From: Botryotinia globosa
Taxonomy: Eukaryota > Ascomycota > Leotiomycetes > Helotiales > Sclerotiniaceae
Direction of reading: 5' to 3'
DNA length: 64,000 nucleotides
Assembly (NCBI GenBank): GCA_014898425.1
Contig: RCSZ01000002.1
Location: 930,001 to 994,000 of the forward strand
Shown here piece after piece: positions 47,064 to 58,790 of this stretch. Under the pieces are notes generated by a model that worked only from the letters and a program-made list of their open reading frames with translations, searched no databases and had not been told where the DNA came from. How positions within the stretch are numbered: position 1 is the first letter of the stretch; every line of letters starts with the position of its first letter. The translations under genes and the position numbers were made by a program.

Positions 47064-50000
47064 ATGTCCTCGGCTGCCGCCAACAGACCTGCAGGTGCCA
47101 TGAATGCGGTGAGTACCCCGAACTTTTCAAACCTGTATTCAAAATTAATGTTTGGACTTAGCAACGGCCTACTCGATTTGGAGATTTCCCCACTGCCCCC
47201 GGCAGGCACAATAGCGACGACAGAACGTCGCAAAGCTCAACGCTTGGCCAAACTTTTGGAAACGGTGGTACATGGCAGCCTTCGAGTGGAATCTGGGGTA
47301 GTAACACAATCGGGAGTGGTTTTGCTAATACGAAGCGAGATGCCTCGCGCTCTCGAGGTATTTATACAAGCGAAATTCAAACTTCTACATTCACTGGTGA
47401 CGGTCTAGCAGCAGATAATGAAAACTTCTCTGGTGCCCCCAGTGGTTCGGGTGCCTTGGCAGCATCGTCAGAAGCTGACCCTTGGGGTGCTCGTGCAAAT
47501 GGGCCTTGGAATCCTCCAGATACAACATCTCCAACATTACAGTCCTCGCATAGCGGAAGTACGTCTCCTTCTCACGTCCGCAACAGCATTCCGTCACAAA
47601 CACCACAAAGTCTGCACGAGTTGCAAGCCTACCAACAATCAAGACCTGCGATTGGACAAGGAGCTAGTTTCGGTCGACCACAGCCGAAGAGTAGCTTGGA
47701 TCCCTCCTCTGGAAGCTTCAAATTTTCGCGCAAGCCTTCCTTTGGATTCAACGACGACAAGGAAAATTCCTCCCAATTCTCGTCTAATCAAGATAGTGCA
47801 TATGACATTGATGTTTCATCCAGGGCCTTCAGAATGGATCAACTAGCCTCTCAAAACGGAGGCTTCCTTGGTATAGGCTCGGCTTCAAGGGATGGAAGTA
47901 TGCCACCCTCCAGAACCTCGGAGGCTGGCCTCAACAATCTATCGTTTGGCAACGGAAATGCAAGCTTTGGCTCCATTGGTGGCCATACTCCCAGCAATTC
48001 AATCCACTCCCACCGTCCTTCTTTCTCGGCGATTTCGGGCTCGTTTGCGCAACCCAATTCATCGAGGTATGGGGACCTTATCACGCAGACGGAAACCGAA
48101 CTACGAGAGAAGCTTGCAGGACTTGGCTTGACCAACGACATTGACCAAGCCAGCGCATCTCAGATCGGCAATGTTATGAGTTCTTCGTATTCTCCAACGA
48201 ACCAGAACTTTAATCCTCAAGCTTTCCAGGCCAATGGTAGTTCAGCCATGTGGAATGATGGGTCAAGCGGTCCTAAGGTCAACAATTATGATCATTTCTC
48301 AAATCAAGCACCCTTTGCAGACCAAGGCTATCTCACCAAAGGGCCCAGATTTGATCGGGGCTCTGTCTCTCCTGCGTCAAGCGACTACCGTCGTGGCCTC
48401 AATAGTCCTAAATACTATTCCGGTACTCCTCCAACAGGACCTGAGCAAATTTACCGACCAAGCTCAAGGGCAGGTCCAAGAATACCTCAAGGCCCAAGTG
48501 AACTAGACCGTAGACTCCAACACATCCAGTACTCTCAACATCAAGCATACCTATACAGCAGCGGTAATTTCCAAAGCCAGTATCCCCCACATTTGTACGA
48601 TTACCCACCACCAAATTTCAGACAAACAAACGTAGCACCGTACGGTTATCCTATGCCACTGCCCCCTTATCCGGCACAAAACATACCCACTCGCCCAGCC
48701 AAGGATCAAGATGTTGGACTTGGAGTTCGAAGTGTACTTTTGGAAGAATTTCGCTCAAATGCCAAATCCAACAAAAGGTACGAGTTGAAGGTATGTATTT
48801 TCCCGCATCGCCATTTTTACAATCACTAACCGAAACTAGGACATCTATCAACATGTCGTAGAATTCAGTGGAGATCAGCATGGGTCACGATTCATTCAGC
48901 AAAAGTTGGAGACGGCTAACAGTGACGAGAAAGAGCAACTTTTCCGAGAGATTCAACCAAACGCGTTGCAGTTAATGACTGATGTTTTTGGAAATTATGT
49001 CATCCAGAAGCTGTTTGAGCACGGTAATCAAGTACAAAAACGGGTGTTGGCTGAACAAATGAAGAACCATGTAATGGAACTCTCAATGCAGATGTATGGC
49101 TGTAGAGTTGTGCAGAAGGTTTGTTTTGGCTTTGAACATTACACACGAGCTTTGCTAACAAATGGAAAGGCCCTCGAACATGTACTTGCCGATCAACAAG
49201 CTGAACTAGTCAAGGAGCTTGAGGCAGATGTCCTCAAGTGTGTCAAAGATCAGAACGGCAACCACGTTGTCCAGAAGGCTATTGAGCGTGTTCCAACGGA
49301 ACATATTCAATTTATCATTGAAGCATTCCGGGGCCAAGTCCACGTTCTCGCAACTCATCCTTATGGATGCCGAGTGATTCAGCGTATTTTGGAATACTGC
49401 CAACCTCGCGATCAAGAACGAGTGCTCGAGGAATTACATCAATGTGCATCGAACTTGATTACCGATCAATATGGCAATTATGTTACTCAACATGTTATAC
49501 AACATGGAAAGCCTGAAGATCGTGCTAAGATTGTCAAGATTGTCACGGCACAGCTTTTGACACTATCCAAGCACAAGTTCGCCTCGAACGTTGTGGAGAA
49601 GAGTATACAATTTGGCACGGATGATCAGAGACACACTATTGTCTCTCTATTGACAGCTCTTCATAGCGATGGTACCAGTCCTTTGCAATTGATGATGAAA
49701 GATCAATACGGCAACTATGTCATTCGTAAGTCGAGCCATTTGCAATCAGACTTCACCATGCTAACCTGGACAGAAAAACTTCTTGGGCAATTGAAAGGTG
49801 CCGAAAGAAATGCATTTGTCGAAGACTTGAAGCCACAACTCTTGGCTCTCAAGAAATACAATTATGGCAAACAGATTGCTGCCATTGAAAAGTTGATCTA
49901 TGGTCAAGATGACTCACAGCAATCATATACTACATCGTCAACTGATCCAACATCTGGTGCTATCACACAATCAATAGAGTCGAATTCGAGTGCCCCAACT

Positions 50001-50159
50001 CCTCTGCTTACGAATGGACAAAATAGTCCACAAAGCAGTAGCATCCCTAGCGCCAACGTCAGTACTATTGATGATCCAGCCGATAGTACATCTTCAGACA
50101 AGACAACTGTTGCTGTCAACGAAAAGTCTTGCCCTGAAGTCGTTATTAGTGGCGTTTAA
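47064..50159 (+). CDS. PUF3: Pumilio/Puf3-class RNA-binding protein
   Basis: A post-transcriptional regulator that binds 3' UTR elements to repress or destabilise mRNA. Exons 47064..47108, 47162..48790, 48840..49118, 49170..49725 and 49774..50159 give 964 aa. A long Ser/Asn/Pro/Gly-rich disordered region (about 1-555) precedes the PUM domain. Its eight repeats carry SRFIQQ, NYVIQ, CRVVQ, NHVVQ, CRVIQ, NYVTQ, SNVVE and NYVIQ. A Ser/Thr-rich tail follows (about 880-964). The eight triplets match human PUM1/yeast Puf3, predicting UGUAUAUA recognition. Introns at 49119-49169 and 49726-49773 must be removed to give GCRVVQKALEH and NYVIQKLLGQL. The first of these is 51 nt and stop-free. In yeast Puf3 acts on nuclear mitochondrial-protein mRNAs; conservation of targets here is inference. 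Confidence 0.94.
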
Positions 50160-51615
50160 ACTTGTCAATTTCCTTTTCGCCGAACATTCTCTTCCACTTC
50201 ACGTCATATACAAAAAGCATTATTAAAGGGCGTGGCGGTATTAGGTCCGGAACGGCAATCTGGGACTGGACGGTTATAAAAAGTGAATATTTCTCCAATG
50301 GTATTGTCTACCTCTTGGAATCGTTTTTATTGAGGTGTTAGAAGGCGGGTTTGGTCTGCTTTACTTCCGCATGGGTGCATGCATATACAAGCCAGGATTG
50401 GCGACGGTGGACTTCCTGTGGATGAATATGGAGATGAACGTGTTATGTTCTTGACCCGTTTTGTTTTAACATTTACGAGTATTTGATATCATCTTTGGAT
50501 CAGGGACTTGCGGGAAAGGTTCGAGGACAACGGAAGAGAAAGTCCGCTCTATTTATACTTCTTGCTGCATATTTTGCATTGTTTATTGTTTTTGAAAGGA
50601 AAAAATATGGAAAGGATACCTATCGATCATACTATATTGTCTTTTACGCAGATACGCTGGTTATACTTGCTTTTTTGGCTTGATGTTTTTGAGGTTTTGC
50701 CATGTTTTACTACGTATGGTGCAAGCTTAATACATTCGCTTGCTTGCTTGCTTGTTTGGCAGCAGAAGGGGAAAATATACCTACTTTATATATTTTTATT
50801 ATATTATTTTACGAATGTATCAGTGGGCACTAGGCATCTGGGATTAGGAGGTGAGCATACGGATTGTTTGGCTGATTATACAAATGGTGATTGGAACAAA
50901 TCTTTTTATGTGGTAGGCGAGAACGGAATGGAATGGGTTGGATAGGGTACCTAGTAGGGTAGGATATAAATAGACGGGGAAAATCACATGTATGTCAAAA
51001 AAATTAGGAAGGTATGTTGCGATTGATTGATGGACTTGAACTTATGGAAATTTAAATTTGGCTTGTTGGTTAATGATATTGTTGTTGGGGTGGATGGATG
51101 AGATAGGTGGGGGCCGGTGGGTTGGATAACGGAATGGCGTGTTCTCAAGCCTTATATAAATGATATCATATCTTTTTGGGAAGTTTTTTTTTCCTATTTT
51201 TGATTGATTAAAGTTGTGATGAGAGAACTCTGGATAGATGATATGAGATGAGGTGTGTGTGAATTGTATAATGGATATGACAAACAATGGCGATTAGAGG
51301 TGAGAATGTTTGGGGGAATATAGTATTTGGGTATTGAGAATATACAGAAAGATATGGCAATTTGGAAAGGAAGAGGGAAGAACTTGCATGATTTGATTTG
51401 ATTTGGCTTGATTTGATTTAGTTTGTTTTGGAGAAATGGAATATGAATGTGTGAGAATGCAAGTGGATGGATATTACAAGCTGGATATTGAAAGCTTGGT
51501 GTTTCATTGTGATTTTGATGAATTGTGGAATCTTGTTTTTAAGGTGCAGAGATGGGTAAAGGCGGGATTTGTAGAGAATTGAAAGAATAGCCTGGGTTAA
51601 AGATGGGTAGAGGGG

Positions 51616-51700
51616 GGAGGAGGAGGAGGAGGAGGAGGAGGAGGAGGAGGAGGAGGAGGAGGAGGAGGAGGAGGAGGAGGAGGAGGAGGAGGAGGAGGAA
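51616..51700. repeat. (AGG)n microsatellite, about 28 units
   Basis: An uninterrupted AGG trinucleotide run flanked by G-runs (GGGGGG). It could form G-quadruplex structures. Confidence 0.95.
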
Positions 51701-51899
51701 AGGGGGGGTAGGGGTGGGGTGTTTGATTGTGTGATTTTGTGATTTTATTCTTGTGCTTGAAAATCTTTGGAAGAAGAGGATGAAGTTGTTGTTTTTGTGA
51801 ATGTTTGGATTTGAATTTTGGGGGGTTTTGATTTGAGGTGGATGGGTGGATGGGGTTGAATGTGGAAATGACGAGAGAGGGGGGACTTGGGGGTATATA

Positions 51900-51902
<3 letters not shown>

Positions 51903-51954
<52 letters not shown>
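51903..51954. repeat. (GA)n microsatellite
   Basis: About 25 uninterrupted GA dinucleotides. Confidence 0.95.
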
Positions 51955-51957
<3 letters not shown>

Positions 51958-52269
51958 AACTGGCAAGAGCTTCGAACAGATAGACAAATAGATAAATAAG
52001 TAAGTATCTAAGTTATCTTTGCTTTCCTTGCTTGAATAAAAAGCGCTAGTGTGTAGAGGATTAGATTAGATTATATGCATTTATATTCGTATTTGACTTT
52101 CTTTTGGTGGACTTGGAAGAGTGGATGTTTTCTGTATTTTGTGTTTTGAGTCTTGAGATATTGATTGATGATATGTGGTGTGTTGAATAATGTTTAATAT
52201 TTTATGTTTTATATTTAATTGAATAGAATAGAATAGAATAGGAGTTTTGTATTTGAGTTGAGGTATAGG

Positions 52270-52562
52270 ATGGAGATGGAGATATAAATGGAGATAGAGA
52301 TAGAAATGGAGATGGAGATAGAAATGGAGATGAAAATAGAAATAAAAATAAAGATAGAAATAAAAATAAAAATAAAAATGGAAATAGAGATAAAGATAGA
52401 GATAGAGATAGAGATAGAGATAGAGATAGAGATAGAGATAGAGATAGAGATAGAGATAGAGATAGAGATAGAGATAGAGATAGAGATAGAGATAGAGATA
52501 AGATAGAGATAGAGATAGAGATAGAGATAGAGATAGAGATGGAGATAGAGATGGAGATAGGG
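52270..52562. repeat. (GAGATA)n microsatellite
   Basis: About 40 hexamer units. The central block (about 52386-52545) is nearly pure, with degenerate GAAATA/GAGATG units outside it. Open frames on both strands (SLSLSL, EIEIEI) are repeat-derived. Confidence 0.95.
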
Positions 52563-53107
52563 ATGAAGATGGGGAAGTAGGGAGGGGTAGATAAGAAAAA
52601 GGGGGATTGTATATATATGTATGTGGGATGAGATTTGTATTGAAAGGGATTTATTAATTCTGGTGGTATGGGATGGGAAAGGTGGGACAAGATAGGATTT
52701 TCGTTAGAGAGTTGAAGATATAGGAAACTAGGTGAGCTGTAGGGAATCGTTTGATGTTAATACAAATAATCGAGATTTGATGGCTGGAGAATGACATTGT
52801 GAATATCGTATTGTGGTATGATTGCTGTTTGCATGGAGAAGATGACTATAATGTGTGCTTGGTAGTGGAAAGAGGTGGAAATTGAAAAGCGGATTTGAGT
52901 AGTGATTTGCTGCTGCTGGCGGAGTAGATGGTTTGGGCTAGGTGGTAAGATATGAGTGAAGTGTGGTATTGAAAATTTGATGAGAGATTATGAGGAGATT
53001 GATGGATGGAGGGATATTTTATTTAAAGGGGGTAGAGGATCTCTTTAAAGAAATTAGACAACCGGAGGGGGGAGTTTGAGTACTTGTGCTCTTGCGGTTT
53101 CCCTATA

Positions 53108-53150
53108 AAAGAGAGAGAGAGAGAGAGAGAGAGTGTGTGTGTGTGTGATC
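53108..53150. repeat. (GA)n(GT)n compound microsatellite
   Basis: A GA run passes directly into a GT run. Confidence 0.9.
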
Positions 53151-55465
53151 AACCGTGCATGAAATGAATATTCATAACCTTTTACTTCACGGATCTTGAT
53201 GCACTTCTCAGAGTATCATTCACAATTATGTTTATCATGGGAATAGTAAGATACCGTGGTATTGTTTGTCAACTCAGTCGCTTTTGTGATTGTATCTGTA
53301 TCTGTATCTGTAACCTCATCTAACCTTTCCTCTTTTCATTCAAATCCTGAAGCTCCGTGTTCTACTGCTCATTAACTATATGATGACTTACTTTCCTGAC
53401 TTTACACTTTCTCTTTCTTCGCTGATACTGTTCTCCCTGAAATCGAAGGACTCAACAAATTGAAGTTCCGCAATGGATGGATATGATGTTGAAATTAATA
53501 TATTGCCGCGGTGTATTTTGTCAAGAATCCACAATCAAGCAAAAGTTGGTATTTCCAACTACTCCGCAGATACACGGGTAGATATGTCATGTATGTACAT
53601 CTCTGCGCAGAGATAAATGTCAACATATATATGTAGGTAGGTTACTTGAGCGTAGAGTTATCGAGCTCATTGATTCTCGCTTATCCCTTGTAGATATTCA
53701 CCTACTATAAATATTCACTTCCTTTACAAGCGAAACATACTAGCGAATCGCTTCCTATCAATACTTCTCTAAATTGTGTTGCATAGATATCTGTTGTAGG
53801 ATATCAAGTCGGTAGATAGAGTTCTACAACCTTATTAGCACCTCTGAAATTCATCGGTATGTTTGACCCAGAGTATCTAAATGTACCAAAACCCAGAGTT
53901 TCTCCATTCAACTATTGCATAGATAACCTTGGAATCACTTAGAAGATATACTCAAACCCAGATTCTCATCTTCTCAATTCTAACATTAACATCTGATATC
54001 TCTCTGTAAGATCGAGCATCGATAACAACTTGGAACGTATGATATGAAAATTGCAAAGGGAAATGACAGGAAAAATACTAATACAAGGTAATACTCAAAA
54101 GAATAACCGAGTCGACTTCAACACAAACTTTCACAGAGCTGAACCACCAGACCCATATCCCCTCCACATCTCACATCCCACCGCGTGGTTACCCGCTCGA
54201 AAGACCCGAATACCATCAGATGATATCTCTGAATACTTGGATACCGGTTGCACATCCGGGTTCTTGACACACGGCCCACTTGGGATATCTCGGGTAATAA
54301 TCCGGGGTGAGAGGAAGGTAGCTCGGGAGACTTTTCCGTGCCTATAGACCATTTATTCGGTGGTATCCAGCAGTAGAGATCATTCCGAGCGAGAGCTCGG
54401 TATTCGAGCCGGTTATGTAGTCCTTTGGATATCGGGAGAGAAACGTAGATAGATCCTGCTCACGGATAAATGTTCCTTGGGATTTGGGATGAGAGTGATT
54501 GTAGGGCTATATTCAATCGTGCAGCATCTACATAGGTATAGGAACTCATCTATCTTCTTGCAAAAGAGATACATTCCCGTGGTATGATTTACTCTTACTC
54601 GATATTCGAAGAAAGGGTAAAATCACACGTGCCAAACTATTCCAAAGCACACCTTTAAACTACTCATCATCCATGGAATCAGTTCCCCAAAAAGCTGAAC
54701 CCGAGATAGAATTCCAAGGACTACCTGTATTCCATGTCCAAAACAGAAACCACGATATCGATATACCCATATTGACTACTATACCCATCACGCCTTCCAC
54801 AAATAAACTCCATCTGAAAATCCTAAGCTTGTCTTTCCGGAACTCGATATTTCGTTAAGTGATAATCATCCCATCCCTTCTCTATCAACATCACAAGCTT
54901 TTCCTCGCCATCGTTTCAGAGATTATCTTGGTGTACCTTCTATTCCCTTTCCTTTTTCGTCCTTCGCGGAATGTATCCACGACAAGTACGATAGCTATGA
55001 TAGCCATGATTGATGTAATAATACTTAATACTTACTAACTATCAAACCCAATCCAATTCGCAATCTATATCTCCCAAATGAGAATCTCTCTCTCCCCCCC
55101 CAAATATCCACAAAACCTCACCACCTACCAAAAACCCACCATACACATTCCAACGCCAGATCCCAAATCCCACATCCTATCTCCCCACTCCCATCCCATC
55201 CTCCCAGAATATACTTCCCTAGCCGATTAATCCCCACCCCAACTCCAACCTCTTCTTCCCATCCCTTACTATCCACACCCCCAGTGCAATACCATCATCC
55301 ACGTACTATGTAGCATTTAACTTTCCCCACAACCACACTACGCTACTCACCCAAAGTATCCGAAATCCACTATCATATTCCCTCGGGTAATATGGAATAT
55401 TAGTACGTATATCGGTATCCTGGTACCAAGAAACTAGTTCGTATGGATCTACTAAGTTTAAGTTA

Positions 55466-55586
55466 CTCGTGCGGCCAGAAAGTATGCAACTCCGACGCTA
55501 GATGCTCATACCACAAGATGGTAAACTACAAGAGGACTAACCTGGTTTTCATAGCGCCGGGGTTGCATACTTTCTGGCCGCACGAG
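55466..55586. mobile_element. 121-bp mariner-type MITE, copy 2
   Basis: Identical over 121 bp to the element at 12521-12641 and in the same orientation. Flanked by TA (55464-55465 and 55587-55588). Left end CTCGTGCGGCCAGAAAGTAT, right end its complement. The flanking DNA is unrelated to that of copy 1, so this is dispersed transposition, not a segmental duplication. Confidence 0.93.
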
Positions 55587-57165
55587 TAGTATGATGAATG
55601 GTATGATGGTATGATAGTATGAACTAGCGAGGATAGATAGATATTCTCTAGTTGGACTATTGAAATAATGAAAATGTTAAAAATGATGAAGAAAGTAAAA
55701 ATAATAATAGTAATGATAATAATATTTGATATTCAAACTAGTGAATGAAAATAATAAAACCCTATCGAATCTCAAAGTAGTCAAATCCAATTCCCTAGCT
55801 CAAATCATTCCATCCCAATCCATCCCATTATTTCTCACTCCCAAGCTCCCAAGCTCCCAAGCTCCCAACCCCCCTCTTCCGCTAACATTTAAACTCTAAA
55901 CTAAACTAACCCATCCATTCCAAGACCTTCACTCTCCAAACCTTGATTTCCCCCGATCAATCAACTAATGCACATCATTCTGCACATCATCTACCACCTC
56001 ACCTCGAAAGAAAGTTTCTCGTCGAGATTCTAAGCCTTGACATCTGTCATTGATAAGTTGATAACGCTATCTAGTATCAACACATACCTACATAAAAATT
56101 AGGTATTCTAGGCGACCGAGTGAGTAGAAAGAAACTTTCTGAAGATCTATTGAGCGCCAAGAGATGAAATGGGAATGGCAATGGAGATATGATGTGATGA
56201 TATAATATGCAGATCGGAGAATTCCATTTGCAGACGACGTTTTGGGTTTCGGGTTACTGGAGAGGGAGAGGGAGAGTAGAGTTTATTTTATGGATGTATC
56301 TCGTATAGAGATTTAGGTTTCGTTGCTAGAGAAGAGATGGATAGATGGATGAACGAATACGAAAGCCGCAGAGTAAATCTCAAGAGAAAAAATGAAAATA
56401 CGCCAAGGGTTTCCCTCTCAACGATATCTAGAATTACTAGCTGCGAACCACGAACCGCGAATGTGAATGTGGATATCGTGGTAGGTTGAGGGGCATGACA
56501 TGTTCGTGACGGATATGTGATGAATGGCACAGTGTGGATATTACATTGTGCTAGCAGGTTGACGTAAAAAGAGTCATGAATACATTTCTCGAAATGGATA
56601 ATCACATTATAGCAATTTTTCCCGAGGGAGTGAGGGAGGGATGGAGGGAGTGAATGATGCAGATTCTAGAATTGTATCGATTCGCAACTCACCAAAGTAT
56701 AATCGTGGAATTCCTCATGTTCATAGAAACTTTCCCAAGTTCTTCCCACTGACGTGTGTAGAATCCAGAACCGTATCCATTCGCATCTTTTCGCAACTCA
56801 ACTCACTCAACTCATCATCGAAGCACAAGCAAAAGCAAAAGCACAAGCATCAGGAACTTCCCACAATCACATCATCACATCAACCCATCAACCCATCTCA
56901 TCATTGCCCTTCTCACAATCCCACAATCCTACAATCCCATCCCGCTCTCCCATTCCCATTCCCATTCCTCATGCACGTGCATCATAACCATAATCCCCAT
57001 CATTCTCTGCCACCCCATCCCTCCCCCCTTAGAACCAGAGAGGAAAGATTACACTCCCATCTACAATTCCACTTCACTACTACGATTTCCTTCTGCGATT
57101 TCCTTTCACCGAGAAAAGAAAGAAAGAAAGAAAGAGAGTGCGTATCCATCACATCCAGCAACACA

Positions 57166-57352
57166 CCACACCATACACACCATACACACCATACACACCA
57201 TACACACCATACACACCATACACACCATACACACCATACACACCATACACACCATACACACCATACACACCATACACACCATACACACCATACACACCAT
57301 ACACACCATACACACCATACACACCATACACACCATACACACCATACACACC
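57166..57352. repeat. (CACACCATA)n minisatellite, about 20 units
   Basis: A near-perfect 9-bp tandem array. The unit length is a multiple of three, so all frames stay open and give fake HHT, PYT and VCM repeat proteins on both strands. Confidence 0.95.
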
Positions 57353-57388
57353 ATCAACAACAACAAAACTCGCCTCGCCATCTACCTT

Positions 57389-57434
57389 ATCCAACAAGTA
57401 CCTTATCCAACAAGTACCTTATCCAACAAGTACC
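57389..57434. repeat. 16-bp unit (TACCTTATCCAACAAG), three copies
   Basis: Three perfect or near-perfect direct copies follow the 9-bp array. Confidence 0.9.
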
Positions 57435-58790
57435 CCAGTAATAAGAAGCACGAGAAGCACGAGATGAATAAATAAACAAATAAACAAACAAACAACAAAA
57501 GGGAAAAGAAGCATGAAGCGATGAAAGAAAAGTAAACTCAAGTAAAGTCAAGTAATTTGAATTGAATAACATGTCATGACATGACGAGGACCAACTAACC
57601 ACCCGATGAACCACCCGATGAACCAACCTGTCGCTCTCGCTGTAACATCTTACAATGTATGATTGATTACATGGGAGAAGATATCTACCTCTTAGCCCCT
57701 TATCTCTCTCACATCTCTCACATCTCTACCCCCTATCCCCTATTTATTCCCTTTCTCTTCCGCTTCCGCTTCCCCTCCCCCCACAACCAAGTTTGCAACA
57801 AATATATCCCCCAATCTCCAATAATCTTGTTCTACTCCCTTCTCTTCCCCTTCCCCTCTCCCTCTTCCTCTCCCTCTTCCTCTCCCTCTTCCTCTCCCTC
57901 TTCCTCTCCCCTCTCCCCATGCACCATCATCTCCTAGTGAGAGTAGAATAAAACTACAACCCCAACCCCAACACTATCAACACTACTATCAACACTACCA
58001 CCAACAGCATACATGTATATATATACACATAAATTAAACAATCAACAAGTCAAAAATCTAAACACTTTTATATCTCTATAGCTCGACAAGTTTCTTCGAT
58101 TATCGTACTAACTAACAATTACCAACAATGACATATCATCATTGGTTGCTTTGTAGTACATAAACTTTTGCCCAAGTTTGTCCCAGTAACCCTCCAAAAA
58201 AATATGATATGCAGACTCAATAAAACAATTTTGCGGAAATGCTGTCAAACTATTGGTTTATTCATTAAAACTAATAGAATAACGCAGACCGCAAACATAA
58301 AGTTGTTAGACTTTCAAACCCGGCAAAATAATCTGAATGCCCCATCTCCCTTCTTTGCCCGTTTACGAAAGAAAATCCTTTTGCTTTCACGCACCGTGAA
58401 GCCTAACAGCCACACCCGGATCAAACCCCTCATGCGTGTATGACAACTCCCCAACCCCGTTCCGTTTGCGTGCAGAGTAATGAAAAATAAAGTGGCGTGT
58501 ATTCAATCCCTCAACGAGGTAGTAACAGCCATAACCAAATGCGAGAGAATACAACCATCCACCACCCCCATGTACCGTGTTTTCCACATAGAACTACGTG
58601 ATCATCAAATATTTGCATCATGTACGGCAGCGAACCGAATAGAAAAGGTCCTTCTAAAAACTTTGAAAAGGAAAACTTGCAAGACCAAACAACCTCAAAC
58701 GCGAACCCAGATATGATACACATGATACAACTTAATGCTCATACTTGGTTTGAGCTGGATTAGCTACAGCGAATGTTAGCGCCGGGTCAA

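Larger units (their letters stand above)
50160..55465. other. Gene-free region dominated by purine-rich simple sequence
   Basis: About 5.3 kb downstream of the PUF gene with no supported gene. From about 51,000 to 52,700 the plus strand is strongly G/A/T-rich with several microsatellites. ORFs here (GGA-, GA- and GATA-repeat frames) are repeat artefacts. Confidence 0.55.
55587..58790. other. Gene-free, pyrimidine-rich region downstream of con7
   Basis: About 3.2 kb with no supported gene. It includes the CACACCATA minisatellite, a 16-bp triplicate, and a (CCTCTCCCTCTT)n run at about 57855-57905. The part next to 58790 should hold the con7 3' untranslated region. Confidence 0.5.

Noticed and set aside
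52202..52690. SLSLSL / EIEIEI repeat ORFs
   Set aside because: Translation of the GAGATA microsatellite; not genes.
57166..57352. CRISPR-like array
   Set aside because: Units are contiguous 9-mers without spacers, and the genome is eukaryotic.
56641..57441. 266-aa ORF with HHT repeats and companions with PYT, VCM and GVY repeats
   Set aside because: All come from the 9-bp CACACCATA array, whose length keeps every frame open on both strands.
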